Below, one piece after another: positions 17,958 through 28,000 of a DNA stretch of 64,000 bases. Below the pieces are notes generated by a model. The model did not search any database, was not told where the DNA came from, and was given only the letters and a program-made list of their open reading frames with translations. The DNA is from JBEICQ01 sp046297395 (lineage in GTDB: Bacteria > Bacteroidota > Bacteroidia > UBA4408): NCBI GenBank assembly GCA_046297395.1, contig JBKCNM010000031.1, positions 69,764 to 133,763 on the forward strand, given 5' to 3'. Every line of letters begins with the position of its first letter. Within the stretch, counting starts at the first letter, position 1. The translations under genes were made by a program, and so were the position numbers.

Positions 17958-18907
17958 ATTTCAGCGAAAACCGCATTTGCAAACTCCTTGGAATTGAATA
18001 TCCGATTATACAAGGAGGCATGATCTGGTGCAGCGGATGGGAATTGGCCTCTGCAGTGAGCAATGCCGGCGGACTGGGACTTATTGGATCAGGATCCATG
18101 TATCCGCATGTGCTGAGAGAACACATACAAAAATGCAAAGCGGCAACCCAAAAACCTTTTGGTGTAAACATCCCCCTCCTTTATCCAAATGTAGAAGAAC
18201 ATATTTCCAGCGTCATCGAATTAGAAGTACCCATTGTTTTTACCTCGGCTGGGAACCCGGCCACTTATACATCCCGTTTAAAAAACCATGGCATCAAGGT
18301 TGTCCATGTTGTTTCAAATACCCGCTTTGCCATCAAGGCCAGGGAGGCGGGAGCGGATGCATTGGTAGCCGAAGGATTTGAAGCCGGTGGACACAATGGA
18401 AGAGAAGAAACCACCACCCTTTGCCTGATTCCAATGGTGGCAGAAGCCGTTGATGTTCCGGTGATTGCTGCGGGTGGCATCGGTGGCGGAAAAGCCATGT
18501 TGGCAGCCATGGCCCTCGGAGCAGAAGGCGTTCAGGTAGGGAGCAGGTTTGTTGCCTCTGTAGAATCGAGCGCCCACCTTCACTTCAAAGAAAAAGTGAT
18601 TGGAGCAAAAGAGGGCGATACGGTGCTCACCCTAAAAGAGGTAACCCCTGTGAGATTAATGAAAAATGAATTTTACAAACAGCTGGAGGAGGCCTACAGC
18701 AAAGGAACAAATGCAGATGAATTGAAATCAATTCTCGGACGAGGAAGGTCCAAGGCAGGCATGTTTGAAGGCAATCTGGTAGAAGGTGAGTTGGAGATCG
18801 GACAGGTATCAGCCCAGCTCAAAGAGATTCTCCCCGTCTCAAAAATCATTGAAAACATGCTTCATGAGTATGACAATGCCTTAAAATCAATTTGCAGAAT
18901 AATCTAA
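17954..18907 (+). CDS. Nitronate monooxygenase / FabK-like FMN oxidoreductase
   Basis: A 317-residue flavin-dependent TIM-barrel enzyme of the 2-nitropropane dioxygenase/FabK superfamily. Features are the N-terminal IEYPIIQGGMIWCSGWELA, GFEAGGHNGR near residue 140 (the superfamily's catalytic/FMN loop), VPVIAAGGIGGG and GAEGVQVGSRFVA for phosphate binding. It could be a nitronate monooxygenase or an FMN enoyl-ACP reductase; sequence inspection does not decide. A position two genes before accD is compatible with fatty-acid synthesis but not proof. ATGA overlap with guaB implies co-translation. Confidence 0.85.
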   Translation: MNFSENRICKLLGIEYPIIQGGMIWCSGWELASAVSNAGGLGLIGSGSMYPHVLREHIQKCKAATQKPFGVNIPLLYPNVEEHISSVIELEVPIVFTSAGNPATYTSRLKNHGIKVVHVVSNTRFAIKAREAGADALVAEGFEAGGHNGREETTTLCLIPMVAEAVDVPVIAAGGIGGGKAMLAAMALGAEGVQVGSRFVASVESSAHLHFKEKVIGAKEGDTVLTLKEVTPVRLMKNEFYKQLEEAYSKGTNADELKSILGRGRSKAGMFEGNLVEGELEIGQVSAQLKEILPVSKIIENMLHEYDNALKSICRII

Positions 18908-18946
18908 GCCCTGCAAAACACTATCTTTATGCCCTTTACAAAACAT

Positions 18947-19999
18947 ATGCAATCAATACCATCGCTGTTGGGAAGCAAGGCTCAGCAATTGCTGGAGCAC
19001 AAATGCCAGACCATTTTACCTGAACAACTTACCTTACCCGGTCCCGATTTCATCGACCGGACCTTTCTGCAAAGCAATCGGAATTTACCTACCATCCGAT
19101 CTATCAAAAGCCTTTACGCTCATGGCCGATTGGGGAATACCGGTTACTTGTCTATTTTGCCGGTAGACCAAGGCATCGAGCACAGTGCAGGGGCTTCTTT
19201 CGCGCCTAATCCAATTTATTTTGATCCTGAAAATATTGTGAAACTGGGATTGGAATCCGGCTGTAATGCGGTTGCATCAACTTATGGTGTTTTGGCAAAT
19301 GTTGCCCGTCGCTATGCCCATCATATTCCCTTTGTGGTGAAAATCAATCACAATGAATTTCTCAGTTATCCCAATAAGTATGACCAAATCATGTTCGGAA
19401 CCATCAAAGATGCCTGGAACATGGGTGCAGTTGCTGTGGGTGCCACAATTTATTTTGGTTCGGCAGAATCCTCTCGACAAATTGTTGAAGTTGCAAAAGC
19501 TTTCGAAATGGCGCACGAATTGGGAATGGCTACCATCCTTTGGTGCTATCTGCGTAATTCAGGCTTTAAAAAAGATGGGGTTGACTACCACACAGCGGCA
19601 GACTTGTCATCACAGGCCAATCATCTGGGAGTAACCATTCAGGCTGATATCATCAAGCAGAAACTGCCCACCAACAATGGAGGCTACACCGCACTCAACT
19701 ACGGAAAAACACATGACAAAGTATATAGCCAGCTGAGCAGCAATCACCCTATTGATTTGTGTCGTTACCAGGTGCTCAATTGCTACAGCGGCCGCATTGG
19801 GTTAATAAACTCCGGAGGGGAATCCAAAGGAGCTTCAGATCTTGCTGAAGCAGTTGAAACTGCGGTAATCAACAAAAGAGCGGGAGGACAGGGATTGATT
19901 CTTGGCCGTAAAGCCTTCCAAAAGCCCTTTCAGGATGGCGTGAATCTGCTCAATGCCGTACAGGATGTTTATCTTGATAAATCCATCACCCTTGCCTAA
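18947..19999 (+). CDS. fbaB: Class I fructose-bisphosphate aldolase
   Basis: A Schiff-base (metal-independent) aldolase of the archaeal/DhnA type, cleaving fructose-1,6-bisphosphate in glycolysis. Diagnostic stretches are GYLSILPVDQGIEHSAGASF, NPIYFDPENIVKLGL, FVVKINHNEFLSYP and, near the C-terminus, GLILGRKAFQKPF. An in-frame ATG at 18929 would add six residues. The ATG at 18947 matches the usual family start (MQSIPSLLGSKAQ) and lies 17 bases after a near-consensus -7 box TATCTTTA (18922-18929), so it is preferred; 350 residues. It is followed by accD after five bases. Confidence 0.92.
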   Translation: MQSIPSLLGSKAQQLLEHKCQTILPEQLTLPGPDFIDRTFLQSNRNLPTIRSIKSLYAHGRLGNTGYLSILPVDQGIEHSAGASFAPNPIYFDPENIVKLGLESGCNAVASTYGVLANVARRYAHHIPFVVKINHNEFLSYPNKYDQIMFGTIKDAWNMGAVAVGATIYFGSAESSRQIVEVAKAFEMAHELGMATILWCYLRNSGFKKDGVDYHTAADLSSQANHLGVTIQADIIKQKLPTNNGGYTALNYGKTHDKVYSQLSSNHPIDLCRYQVLNCYSGRIGLINSGGESKGASDLAEAVETAVINKRAGGQGLILGRKAFQKPFQDGVNLLNAVQDVYLDKSITLA

Positions 20000-20004
20000 G
20001 GTAC

Positions 20005-20850
20005 ATGACCTGGTTTAAGCGAATCAAAGAGGGGATTACCACCTCTACAAAAGACAAAAAAGAGACTCCTGAAGGTCTCTGGTATAAATGCCCGGAGTGT
20101 AAAAACATACAAACCTCTGAGGATCACGAAAACAATCTGTGGGTATGCAGTTCTTGCAATTACCACCACAGAATTGGATCAGAAGAGTATTTTCAGATTC
20201 TTTTTGATGAAGGAAATTACACAGAAACTGAAGCCAATCTTACCTCCGGAGACCCGCTTCATTTCAGTGATACCAAAAAGTATACCGAGAGGCTTGCCGA
20301 TGCACACAAAAAAACGCCTCTCAAAGATGCCATAAGAACAGCATATGGTGTTGTTGGTGGACAAAAACTCATGATTGCCTGCATGGATTTTCAATTTATC
20401 GGAGGTTCCATGGGTTCAGTTGTGGGAGAAAAAATTTCCCGCGCTATCGATCATTGCATTGCAAGCCAAACACCCTTGATAATCATCTCAAAATCAGGTG
20501 GGGCAAGAATGATGGAAGCCGCATTTTCTTTGATGCAAATGGCAAAAACATCTGCCAAGCTGAGTTTACTCGCCCGTGCGAAAATCCCATATATTTCCTT
20601 TTTAACAGATCCTACTACCGGAGGGGTTACAGCATCTTATGCCATGCTGGGTGATTTGAATATCGCCGAGCCGGGAGCGCTTATTGGCTTTGCCGGTCCC
20701 AGGGTGGTAAAAGAAACCATCGGAAAGGAATTGCCTCAGGGATTTCAAACAGCTGAATTTGTCTTGGAAAAAGGATTTCTTGATTTGATTGTCAACCGCA
20801 CCGAACTCAAGCAAAAAATAACAGAACTTCTCTTGCTTTTCAATCACTGA
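20005..20850 (+). CDS. accD: Acetyl-CoA carboxylase carboxyltransferase subunit beta
   Basis: Transfers carboxyl from biotin to acetyl-CoA to make malonyl-CoA, in a complex with AccA. The 281 residues start with the zinc finger: Cys29, Cys32, Cys48 and Cys51 (YKCPECK, WVCSSCN). The crotonase-fold core shows GGSMGSVVGEKISRAID, SGGARMMEAAFSLMQMAKTS and DPTTGGVTASYAMLGD, and the oxyanion region GFAGPRVV. Length and motif order are normal. It lies last in the guaB-to-accD run and is convergent with wecB. Confidence 0.96.
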   Translation: MTWFKRIKEGITTSTKDKKETPEGLWYKCPECKNIQTSEDHENNLWVCSSCNYHHRIGSEEYFQILFDEGNYTETEANLTSGDPLHFSDTKKYTERLADAHKKTPLKDAIRTAYGVVGGQKLMIACMDFQFIGGSMGSVVGEKISRAIDHCIASQTPLIIISKSGGARMMEAAFSLMQMAKTSAKLSLLARAKIPYISFLTDPTTGGVTASYAMLGDLNIAEPGALIGFAGPRVVKETIGKELPQGFQTAEFVLEKGFLDLIVNRTELKQKITELLLLFNH

Positions 20851-20880
20851 TTGAGCTGCAAGATTCATCCCTGCATCCCA

Positions 20881-22002
20881 TCAAGTTACAGGAGGCTTTT
20901 TGCTTTCCAAAAAGTTGCAGACTTCATTTACGATGCGCTCCGATGCTTTGCCATCCCACAACCATGCATCATTTCGCCTGCTTGTCGTAAGCTGAATGCC
21001 GGCTTTTACCGCCATGGCAATCTCATCCGGATGGAGGTTCATCAGGTGATTGGTGCCCTCTTCAAGAGTGATACGCAGCTCTGTTGTTTCCCTTATGGTA
21101 AAACACGGGATGCCAAAATAGGATGATTCAATCTGAACACCACCGGAATCACTAATCAAGCAAGCACTTTCTTTCATCAGCTTCAAAAATTCAATGTATC
21201 CCAAAGGCTCGGTCATTCTTATCTGAGGGATTTCAAGCCGTGAGAATTCTCCGGTTTGTTGAAGCTTTTTCAAGGTGCGGGGATGTACAGGAAAAACAAC
21301 AGGTATAAAAGATGCAATCTTCAATATGGTATCAACAAGCATATTGAGATTGTCTGGATTATCGACATTGACCGGCCGATGAAATGTGGCCAAACAATAG
21401 GGCTGTTTGATACCCAGCTTGGAGATAACCTGGTTGCTTTCAAGAAGGGGCAACATCTTTACAAGGGCATCGATGATGGTGTTACCTACCATCTTGATTT
21501 TGGTATCTGTAATTCCTTCGTTTTTTAAATGAGTCATACCCGCAGGTTCGGTAACAAAAAGCAGATCAGATAAAGCATCAGTCAATATCCTGTTTCTCTC
21601 CTCCGGCATATCCAAGTCGCCGCTTCTTAGTCCGCTTTCAATGTGAGCAAGCGGTATTCGCAATGATGCTGCTGCAAAGGCACAGGCAAAAGTGCTGTTA
21701 ACATCCCCTATTACAATTACCAGATCAGGCTTGTATGACAAAAAAACTTTCTCAGACTCAACAATGATTTTTCCCACACTTTCACTGTTGGTGCCACCAC
21801 TGATACCCAAATAAAAATCAGGTTTTCTGAGTTCCAGTTGTTCAAAAAAAACATCGCTCATTTGCTGGTCAAAATGCTGACCTGTGTGAAGCACTCGGTA
21901 TTCATATCCTTTTAACCGAAAGAGTTTTTCGAGATAAACGGTTTTAATAAAATTGGGCCTGGTTCCCAGGCAGACAAGAATTTTTTTCATTGTTTCTCCC
22001 AT
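20881..22002 (-). CDS. wecB: UDP-N-acetylglucosamine 2-epimerase (non-hydrolysing)
   Basis: Interconverts UDP-GlcNAc and UDP-ManNAc for surface polysaccharide synthesis. The 373 residues have a GT-B fold: N-terminal KILVCLGTRPNFIKTVYLEK, GDVNSTFACAFAA, the active-site segment HIESGLRSGDLDMPEERNR, and C-terminal FPVHPRT and ISDSGGVQIESSYFGIP (the last carries the UDP-contacting residues). The ATG at 21990 would shorten it by four residues. No other polysaccharide gene is adjacent. The 5' leader contains the small hairpin GCGGA-ATA-TCCGC at 22023-22035. Confidence 0.92.
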   Translation of the reverse strand: MGETMKKILVCLGTRPNFIKTVYLEKLFRLKGYEYRVLHTGQHFDQQMSDVFFEQLELRKPDFYLGISGGTNSESVGKIIVESEKVFLSYKPDLVIVIGDVNSTFACAFAAASLRIPLAHIESGLRSGDLDMPEERNRILTDALSDLLFVTEPAGMTHLKNEGITDTKIKMVGNTIIDALVKMLPLLESNQVISKLGIKQPYCLATFHRPVNVDNPDNLNMLVDTILKIASFIPVVFPVHPRTLKKLQQTGEFSRLEIPQIRMTEPLGYIEFLKLMKESACLISDSGGVQIESSYFGIPCFTIRETTELRITLEEGTNHLMNLHPDEIAMAVKAGIQLTTSRRNDAWLWDGKASERIVNEVCNFLESKKPPVT

Positions 22003-22054
22003 CCTTCAGCAGCAAGTATTTTGCGGAATATCCGCTGCCTCATCAGGTTTCATT

Positions 22055-22062
22055 CAAAGTTA
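22055..22062 (-). promoter_or_regulatory. Bacteroidota -7 box for wecB
   Basis: Minus strand TAACTTTG, an exact TAnnTTTG, 52 bases before the ATG at 22002. No clear -33 TTG at the usual spacing. Confidence 0.45.
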
Positions 22063-22147
22063 ATTGACATTTCCATACAGCCCTGAAAACAAAAATTATT
22101 TTTGGACAAACACACGCACCCAATTTTTTTTCGGATGACGAAAATCC

Positions 22148-22174
22148 AAAAAAAAGAGCCCATTCAGGGCTCTT
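22148..22174 (-). terminator. Rho-independent terminator of the adhesin-PorP-PorE operon
   Basis: AAGAGCCC and GGGCTCTT pair perfectly (8 bases, loop of five, 22154-22174). On the minus strand the stem runs straight into T residues at 22155-22148. It starts 23 bases after the stop of the PorE-like gene. The plus-strand side also has a T-rich tail, so it may act in both directions. Confidence 0.75.
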
Positions 22175-22197
22175 ATTAATTTTTTCATTGATGAGGA

Positions 22198-24120
22198 TTA
22201 CTTAAGGATTTTGAATTCCGTACGACGGTTTTGCTGATGTAATTCATCTGAGCACTTCACGCCATCCTTGCAATCATTTACAAGCATGGATTCGCCAAAG
22301 CCCTTGTAGTCTATCCTGTCTTTTTTAATTCCTTTTTTGACAATGTAATCAAAAGCTGATTTGGCGCGCTTATCTGATAAGCGTTGGTTATACTTGTCGG
22401 TTCCGCGGGCATCCGTATGAGCACCCAATTCAATTCGAATAGAAGGGTTATCAGAAAGGAATTTTACCACATTATCAAGCACAGGGAAAGCCTCTTTTCT
22501 GAGCTTATATTTATTGTAATCATAGAAAATCTGACCGGGCCCTTCCAGCACAATTGGTTTCTCAACTTCCAGTTTTTTCAAGTCAAAATCATTTAGGATG
22601 GTAGCATTGTCTTCCTTGCCTTTTGTACTGAGTTCAATTGTTCTGGGAAAGTATCCGGCCTTTCTGGCATGAATGGTATAATCACTTTCTTCCAGCAATT
22701 TAAAAGAATATTCTCCATTTGAATCAGTGATAACAGAGTCAGTTGTTTCAGCAGATTTGTTTATAAAAACCACTGACACACCTGATAGCGGTTGTTGATC
22801 TGAAGTAATCTTGCCTTTGGCATAAAAGACAGGGGGATTAACCACGAATTCATAAATCATGTCTGCACCTGCCCTGTTGGAGGAAAGAAAGCCTGTTTTG
22901 CCATCGGGATTGAGTATAAAACCAAAATCATCTGCTTTGGTGTTCAAAGGATAATTAAGATTCATTGGCATGGTATATCTGCCACTTTCATACTTGGAAA
23001 CAAGCACATCTGTTCCGCCCATAGATTTGTGTCCATTGGAAGAAAAATAAAGTTTGCCTTTCTCGCTGAAAAACGGAAAACCTTCATCAAGGGCAGTGTT
23101 TACCGGAACTCCCAAATTTTCCGGCTTCCCCCATTGTCCGTTTTCAAGTGTGCACACCCATAAATCAAATCCACCCTGTCCACCGGGCATGTTGGATGAA
23201 AAATACAGGCGATTTCCGTCAGGACTCAGACAAGGATGCTGGCAAGAGTATTCTTTGCTGTTGTATGGAAAATCAGCAGCTGTTTGCCATTCATTATTTA
23301 CCAGTGAATCCATCTGAATTTTAAGCATCATAGGAACTTCATATTTCTCTGATGCCTTGATACCTTCGGAATTGTTATTGGTGAAATAAACCACATCCCC
23401 TTTAGCAGAAAATGAGGCAGGCCCCTGATGGTAGTCCCCATTAATTTTTCCTTTCAGGGCTTCTGGCTTACTGAATTTACCATCCTTATCCTTCTTTACA
23501 AAATATAAATCCTGAAAAGAATTGAGTGTAGCAGGATTCTGCTTGGAGGCTTTTTTTGTTCCTTCTTCACCAACCACAACGATACCGTCTTTGTAAAGCG
23601 TGGGGGAATAAGCAGAAAGCAAACCACTGATATTGGCATTTTTTATAGAATAGCGGGTTGTGTCTTTCAAAAACTGACCGAGGTCAGAACAGGAGTTCAA
23701 CATCAGCTGCGCTGCAAAATCTCCGGGCTTTTCAGTAAGATATTCTTTAAACTGCTCTTGCGCTTCGTTATACTTACCCAAGCTCATCAATACTTTACCA
23801 TAAGCAAGGCGTGTTTCACCCAATGAGGTTGTTGAATCCTTCACGCCCAAGGCGTAATACTTCTCCGCCTGCACATAATTGTTGTTGTTGCGGTAACAAT
23901 CAGCCAATTTGAGTGCAACATCAGGATTTGCCTTTTTAAGGTATGATTTCTCATAATATTTAGCCGCTTTGGCATAAGCGATATTTTGGTACTGGCTATC
24001 ACCAAGCTCTTTGTAATAGTTTGCACAACCCTGTAACATGATACCAGCCATGAGAAATCCCAAAATTTGGGGGAAAAATCTGTTCAATCTGGTTTTTCTT
24101 TTGAATGTCGTCATTTGCAT
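22198..24120 (-). CDS. PorE-like OmpA-family lipoprotein (TPR, propeller, CRD, OmpA_C)
   Basis: A 640-residue predicted outer-membrane lipoprotein: lipobox MLQGC, lipidated Cys32. Order of domains: TPR-like helices (about 35-125, YAKAAKYYEKSYLKKANPD), a PD40/WD40-type propeller (150-430, CLSPDGNRLYFSSNMPGGQG), a carboxypeptidase-regulatory-like domain (435-520, DSNGEYSFKLLEESDYTIHA), and OmpA_C (530-640) with the peptidoglycan-binding pattern GAHTDARGTDKYNQRLSDKR. This is the architecture described for PorE of Porphyromonas gingivalis, which links the T9SS to peptidoglycan. It follows a PorP/SprF gene by 21 bases. It may be a paralogue specific to the giant adhesin rather than the core T9SS PorE. 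Confidence 0.82.
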   Translation of the reverse strand: MQMTTFKRKTRLNRFFPQILGFLMAGIMLQGCANYYKELGDSQYQNIAYAKAAKYYEKSYLKKANPDVALKLADCYRNNNNYVQAEKYYALGVKDSTTSLGETRLAYGKVLMSLGKYNEAQEQFKEYLTEKPGDFAAQLMLNSCSDLGQFLKDTTRYSIKNANISGLLSAYSPTLYKDGIVVVGEEGTKKASKQNPATLNSFQDLYFVKKDKDGKFSKPEALKGKINGDYHQGPASFSAKGDVVYFTNNNSEGIKASEKYEVPMMLKIQMDSLVNNEWQTAADFPYNSKEYSCQHPCLSPDGNRLYFSSNMPGGQGGFDLWVCTLENGQWGKPENLGVPVNTALDEGFPFFSEKGKLYFSSNGHKSMGGTDVLVSKYESGRYTMPMNLNYPLNTKADDFGFILNPDGKTGFLSSNRAGADMIYEFVVNPPVFYAKGKITSDQQPLSGVSVVFINKSAETTDSVITDSNGEYSFKLLEESDYTIHARKAGYFPRTIELSTKGKEDNATILNDFDLKKLEVEKPIVLEGPGQIFYDYNKYKLRKEAFPVLDNVVKFLSDNPSIRIELGAHTDARGTDKYNQRLSDKRAKSAFDYIVKKGIKKDRIDYKGFGESMLVNDCKDGVKCSDELHQQNRRTEFKILK

Positions 24121-24141
24121 AATTCTGAACCGGTTTCTGTT

Positions 24142-25056
24142 TTAGAAATACCTTGGATTTTTTGCTTTCACTGCGTCTTTGCCAAAATCATAACCCAACA
24201 TGATTTCGAGAGAGCCGTTGCTGAACTTACCGATACGGGTGTAAGAGTAATCATAACTGGCTCCTGCTCTGAATTGTCTGGAGATTTGATATTCTGCAAG
24301 CAGAATGAAAGAGTCTCCTGTTCTGAAAGAAGCCCCAAGCCAAAAGGTCTCGTAAAAGAGTGCATTCAGATTCAGATCAGCCTGAAAAGGAGCGGCCGGT
24401 TGGTATTTGAGAAGAAATGAGGGCTTGAGCATGATGTTTGAACCTACATCAAAAACATATCCACCGGTGAGGAGATAATGTCGGCGGAAAAGCGTGCCTC
24501 TGTCAAGATTGAAATCGAATGCCCTGTCGGGTTGTTTTCCAACGAGGGTCGGTACGGAGAAACCCAGATACGATTTGCGGGTGTAATAATAAACACCGAA
24601 ACCTGCACGGGGTCCCCAGAAACTTCTGGCTTGTAAGGCAGGATCATTTGATTCCCATGCAAAGGGATTATCAAGACCAAGATTAATAGCGCCGGCACTG
24701 ATACCGAAAGCCAACTTCCCTTTTTGTGAAACACGGATATGGTAGCTGTAATTTAGCACTAGGTCGTTTCGCCTTTGTTTACCAACACGGTCGTTTACAA
24801 ACACAAAACCAAGCCCCATTTTCTGACTCTTGATGGGTGCATCAAGCGCCAAAAGGTTGGTTCTGGGCGCTCCATCACCATAGCCCAACCACTGGCTTCG
24901 GTGCAACACATTTGCAGAAGCATATTTATGGCTTCCTGCATAGGCCGGATTCAAAAATAAGCCGTTAAACATGTAATGGCTGATCATTGGGTCTTGCTGC
25001 GCGCGTGAAACACTGAACGAACCCAAAAAAAGAACCATCAAAATAAGCCTTTTCAT
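24142..25056 (-). CDS. PorP/SprF family type IX secretion-associated outer-membrane protein
   Basis: A second PorP/SprF-type beta-barrel protein, 304 residues. The signal peptide is MKRLILMVLFLGSFSVSRAQ, followed by the family start QDPMISHYMFNGLFLNPAYA. An in-frame ATG at 25080 would put eight hydrophilic residues before the signal peptide; the ATG at 25056 is preferred. It lies between the giant adhesin and the PorE-like gene in one operon, so it is probably the partner needed to export or hold that adhesin, as SprF is for SprB. Confidence 0.88.
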   Translation of the reverse strand: MKRLILMVLFLGSFSVSRAQQDPMISHYMFNGLFLNPAYAGSHKYASANVLHRSQWLGYGDGAPRTNLLALDAPIKSQKMGLGFVFVNDRVGKQRRNDLVLNYSYHIRVSQKGKLAFGISAGAINLGLDNPFAWESNDPALQARSFWGPRAGFGVYYYTRKSYLGFSVPTLVGKQPDRAFDFNLDRGTLFRRHYLLTGGYVFDVGSNIMLKPSFLLKYQPAAPFQADLNLNALFYETFWLGASFRTGDSFILLAEYQISRQFRAGASYDYSYTRIGKFSNGSLEIMLGYDFGKDAVKAKNPRYF

Positions 25057-25098
25057 GTCATTTGTTTTTAAATTTTTCATGTTTTTTTCCTCCCTCTA

Positions 25099-28000
25099 TT
25101 ATCTTCTAAGTTCGACAAATCCTTTGTTCAATTCGGATCCCGGAATTTCCAGAATCAAGAAATAGGTACCATCTGGCAAGTCTGTTCCATTGTTGCCTTT
25201 GCCATCCCATTCATTGGCGTAATTATCCTTGCTGTAAACAATATTGCCCCAACGGTTAAATACCAAGAATTTGTTCACAGGATAGAGTTCAATCGAACCG
25301 ATGACATAAGTATCATTTTTGCCATCGCCATTTGGTGAAAAGCCTTCAGGCAGTTTGAATTCGAGCGGTTGAGTCAACCTGATGCTTGCTGTTCCGGTAC
25401 AACCGCTGGCATCGGTTACCAATACTGTGTAATTACCGGCTCTTAATCCGGTGGGATCCTCAGCAGATGAAATGCTATTACCCAAAGAATCAGTCCATGC
25501 GTAAGTGTAAGGCGCAATACCTCCACTCAGACTCAGATAAATTTCACCATCCGTTTTATTAAAGGCACTTACCCCATGGTTGCCCGGATACTCTTTTCGG
25601 GTGAGGCTTACTGTAATTGGGGGTGAAGGCGTAACTTCAATCTTGATGGTATCAGAGGTCGATTTACATTGTTGTGATGTAAACACATCCACATAATAAA
25701 CTCCGGCCGTGGTTACTGTTATCGAATTCCCCGTTGCTCCGGTAGACCATTGATAAAAAGGAGCTGAGCCAACGCTAAAGGTGATACTTCCTCCACCACA
25801 GGCGCTTATGTTGCCTGTTTGGGTAATCACGGGTTTGGGAAGTGTATCTCTTACCACCACATTGGTATTGGGGAAAGAGCGGGCAGTACAGCCATTTGCA
25901 TCGGTTACAATCACGAAATAATTACCCCCTTCCTTAATGGTTACTGATTGGCCGTTTCCAATCTGTTGGTTGGGCGGAGGTGTTGTTACTTTAAACCATT
26001 GGTAATTGTTGAAAGAACCTGTTTGAAGAACCACTGAATCGCCCTTACAGAAGGTTTGAGAACCGGATGCATTAACAAGTGCAAAAGGTTCCGGGAATAC
26101 GGTAACTGCAAATGGCAAGGAGGTAGCAGAGCAGGCTCCCTGGGTAACTGTAACAGTATATGTACCCGATAAATTTACCGTGATGCTGTTAGAAATTGAA
26201 TTGTTGCTCCAGAGATTTCCACTGCTTGCTGAAGAGGTCAATGTTACCGATCCTCCCTGACAGAATGAAGTTGGTCCGCCCGCTATAATTTGCGGTGTTG
26301 CTATGGCAGGACTAACATTCACCTGGGTAAGTGGAGATGTTGAAGAACATCCGTTTGCGGAAGTAACCGTGCATGAATAACTTCCTGTAGCTGTTACAGT
26401 GATGGTTTGTGTTGTTTCACCATTCGGAGTCCAGAAGTAAGCAGTTGCTCCCGGGTTTGCACTTAACACAACATCTTGCCCCTGACAAATGGTGGTTGGA
26501 CCATCAGCAGTAACATTGGCAAGAACAGGCGTAAGAAGTGTAAGGTCTAAACTATCTGTTACACTACCGCAAATATTGGTAATGGTGAGGTAGTATCTTC
26601 CTGTTTGTGTTGCCGTAATGGTATTGGTATTCACCGGACCTGATATCACTCCCGTAATGGTAGTCCAGGCAAAAGTGGTGTTTACAGGATAGGTTCCGGC
26701 ATTGATGATGTTAGAAGTATTACAAACCGACAATGGTGCACCCAATTCGAGGGAAGGAGGAGCGAGTGCGGTATTCACATTAATCGTATCAGTAGAACTA
26801 CAAGATGTTCCTGTGATGCTGACATTCACTATGTAATCTCCGCTAACTGTTGCTTGTATACTGGCATTGCTTGAAGTAAATCCTCCCGGGCCGGTCCAAG
26901 CATAATTAAATGTGGTATTGGTTCCTGCTGTCAATTGAACCCCACCGCAATTGGCTGTATCGTTGCCCAAGTCAAGGGATGGAGGAACAAGGATGTTCAG
27001 CGTGGCAGAACCGGTTGCAGAGACGCCGCATCCATTGGTAACTACTACTGAATAAACACCATTGGTACTTACATAATTTGTTTGGGTATTGCTGAGTGTT
27101 TCAGGACCTGTCCAGCTGTATGACATTCCGGGGTTTCCGGCATCCAGTAGAACAGAGTCAACACAATCAGTAAATGGACCACCCAGATTAACAACAGGTG
27201 TGGTAGTCTCGAGGTTTACATTGATGGCATCTGTTACTGAACATCCTTGTCCACTTGATACAGTTACCGTTACAGAATAGGTGCCTGATTGATTGACGGT
27301 CACCTGTGCATTTGTAGAAGTAAAGCCGCCCGGACCTGTCCATTGTATGTTGGTTCCACTTGGGAATGTACCTGCATTAAGTGTCACCGATCCGCCACAC
27401 TGAGATGTATCGGGCCCGAGGGAAACTACAGGCACTGGATTGATGTTTACGATGGCCGTATCACTTACAGCGAATCCACAGCCATTGGTAACAGAAACGA
27501 TGTAGGTGCCACTGGTTGATACATAATTGGTTTGCGTATTGTTGAGGGCCTCGGGTCCAGACCAGGTAAATGTGAAGCCCGGGTTTCCTGCATCAAGTAA
27601 GAGAGAATCTGCGCAGAGGGTAAAGGGTCCTCCAAGATCTACAACTGCTGTATCAGTATTCAGATTTACATTGATGGCATCTGTGCCGGAGCAGCCTTGG
27701 GTATTGGTAACTAAAACGGAATATGAGCCGGTGGCATTTACAATCACAGTTGGTCCGTTATTGCCGCCCACAATACCCGGGCCTGTCCAGAGATAGGTTG
27801 TTCCTACAGGGAAATTACCCGCAGAAAGGGTGATGTTTCCTCCGCACTGTGCAGTGTCGGAACCGAGTGAAACTGTTGGTGGTGGATTCAAATTAACCAC
27901 TGCAGAATCTGTGCTTGATATGCCGCAGCCATTGGTAACTGTAACAGTGTATGTTCCGGCTGCAGAAACCCAATTGGTTTGGGTGTTATTGAGGGCTTCA

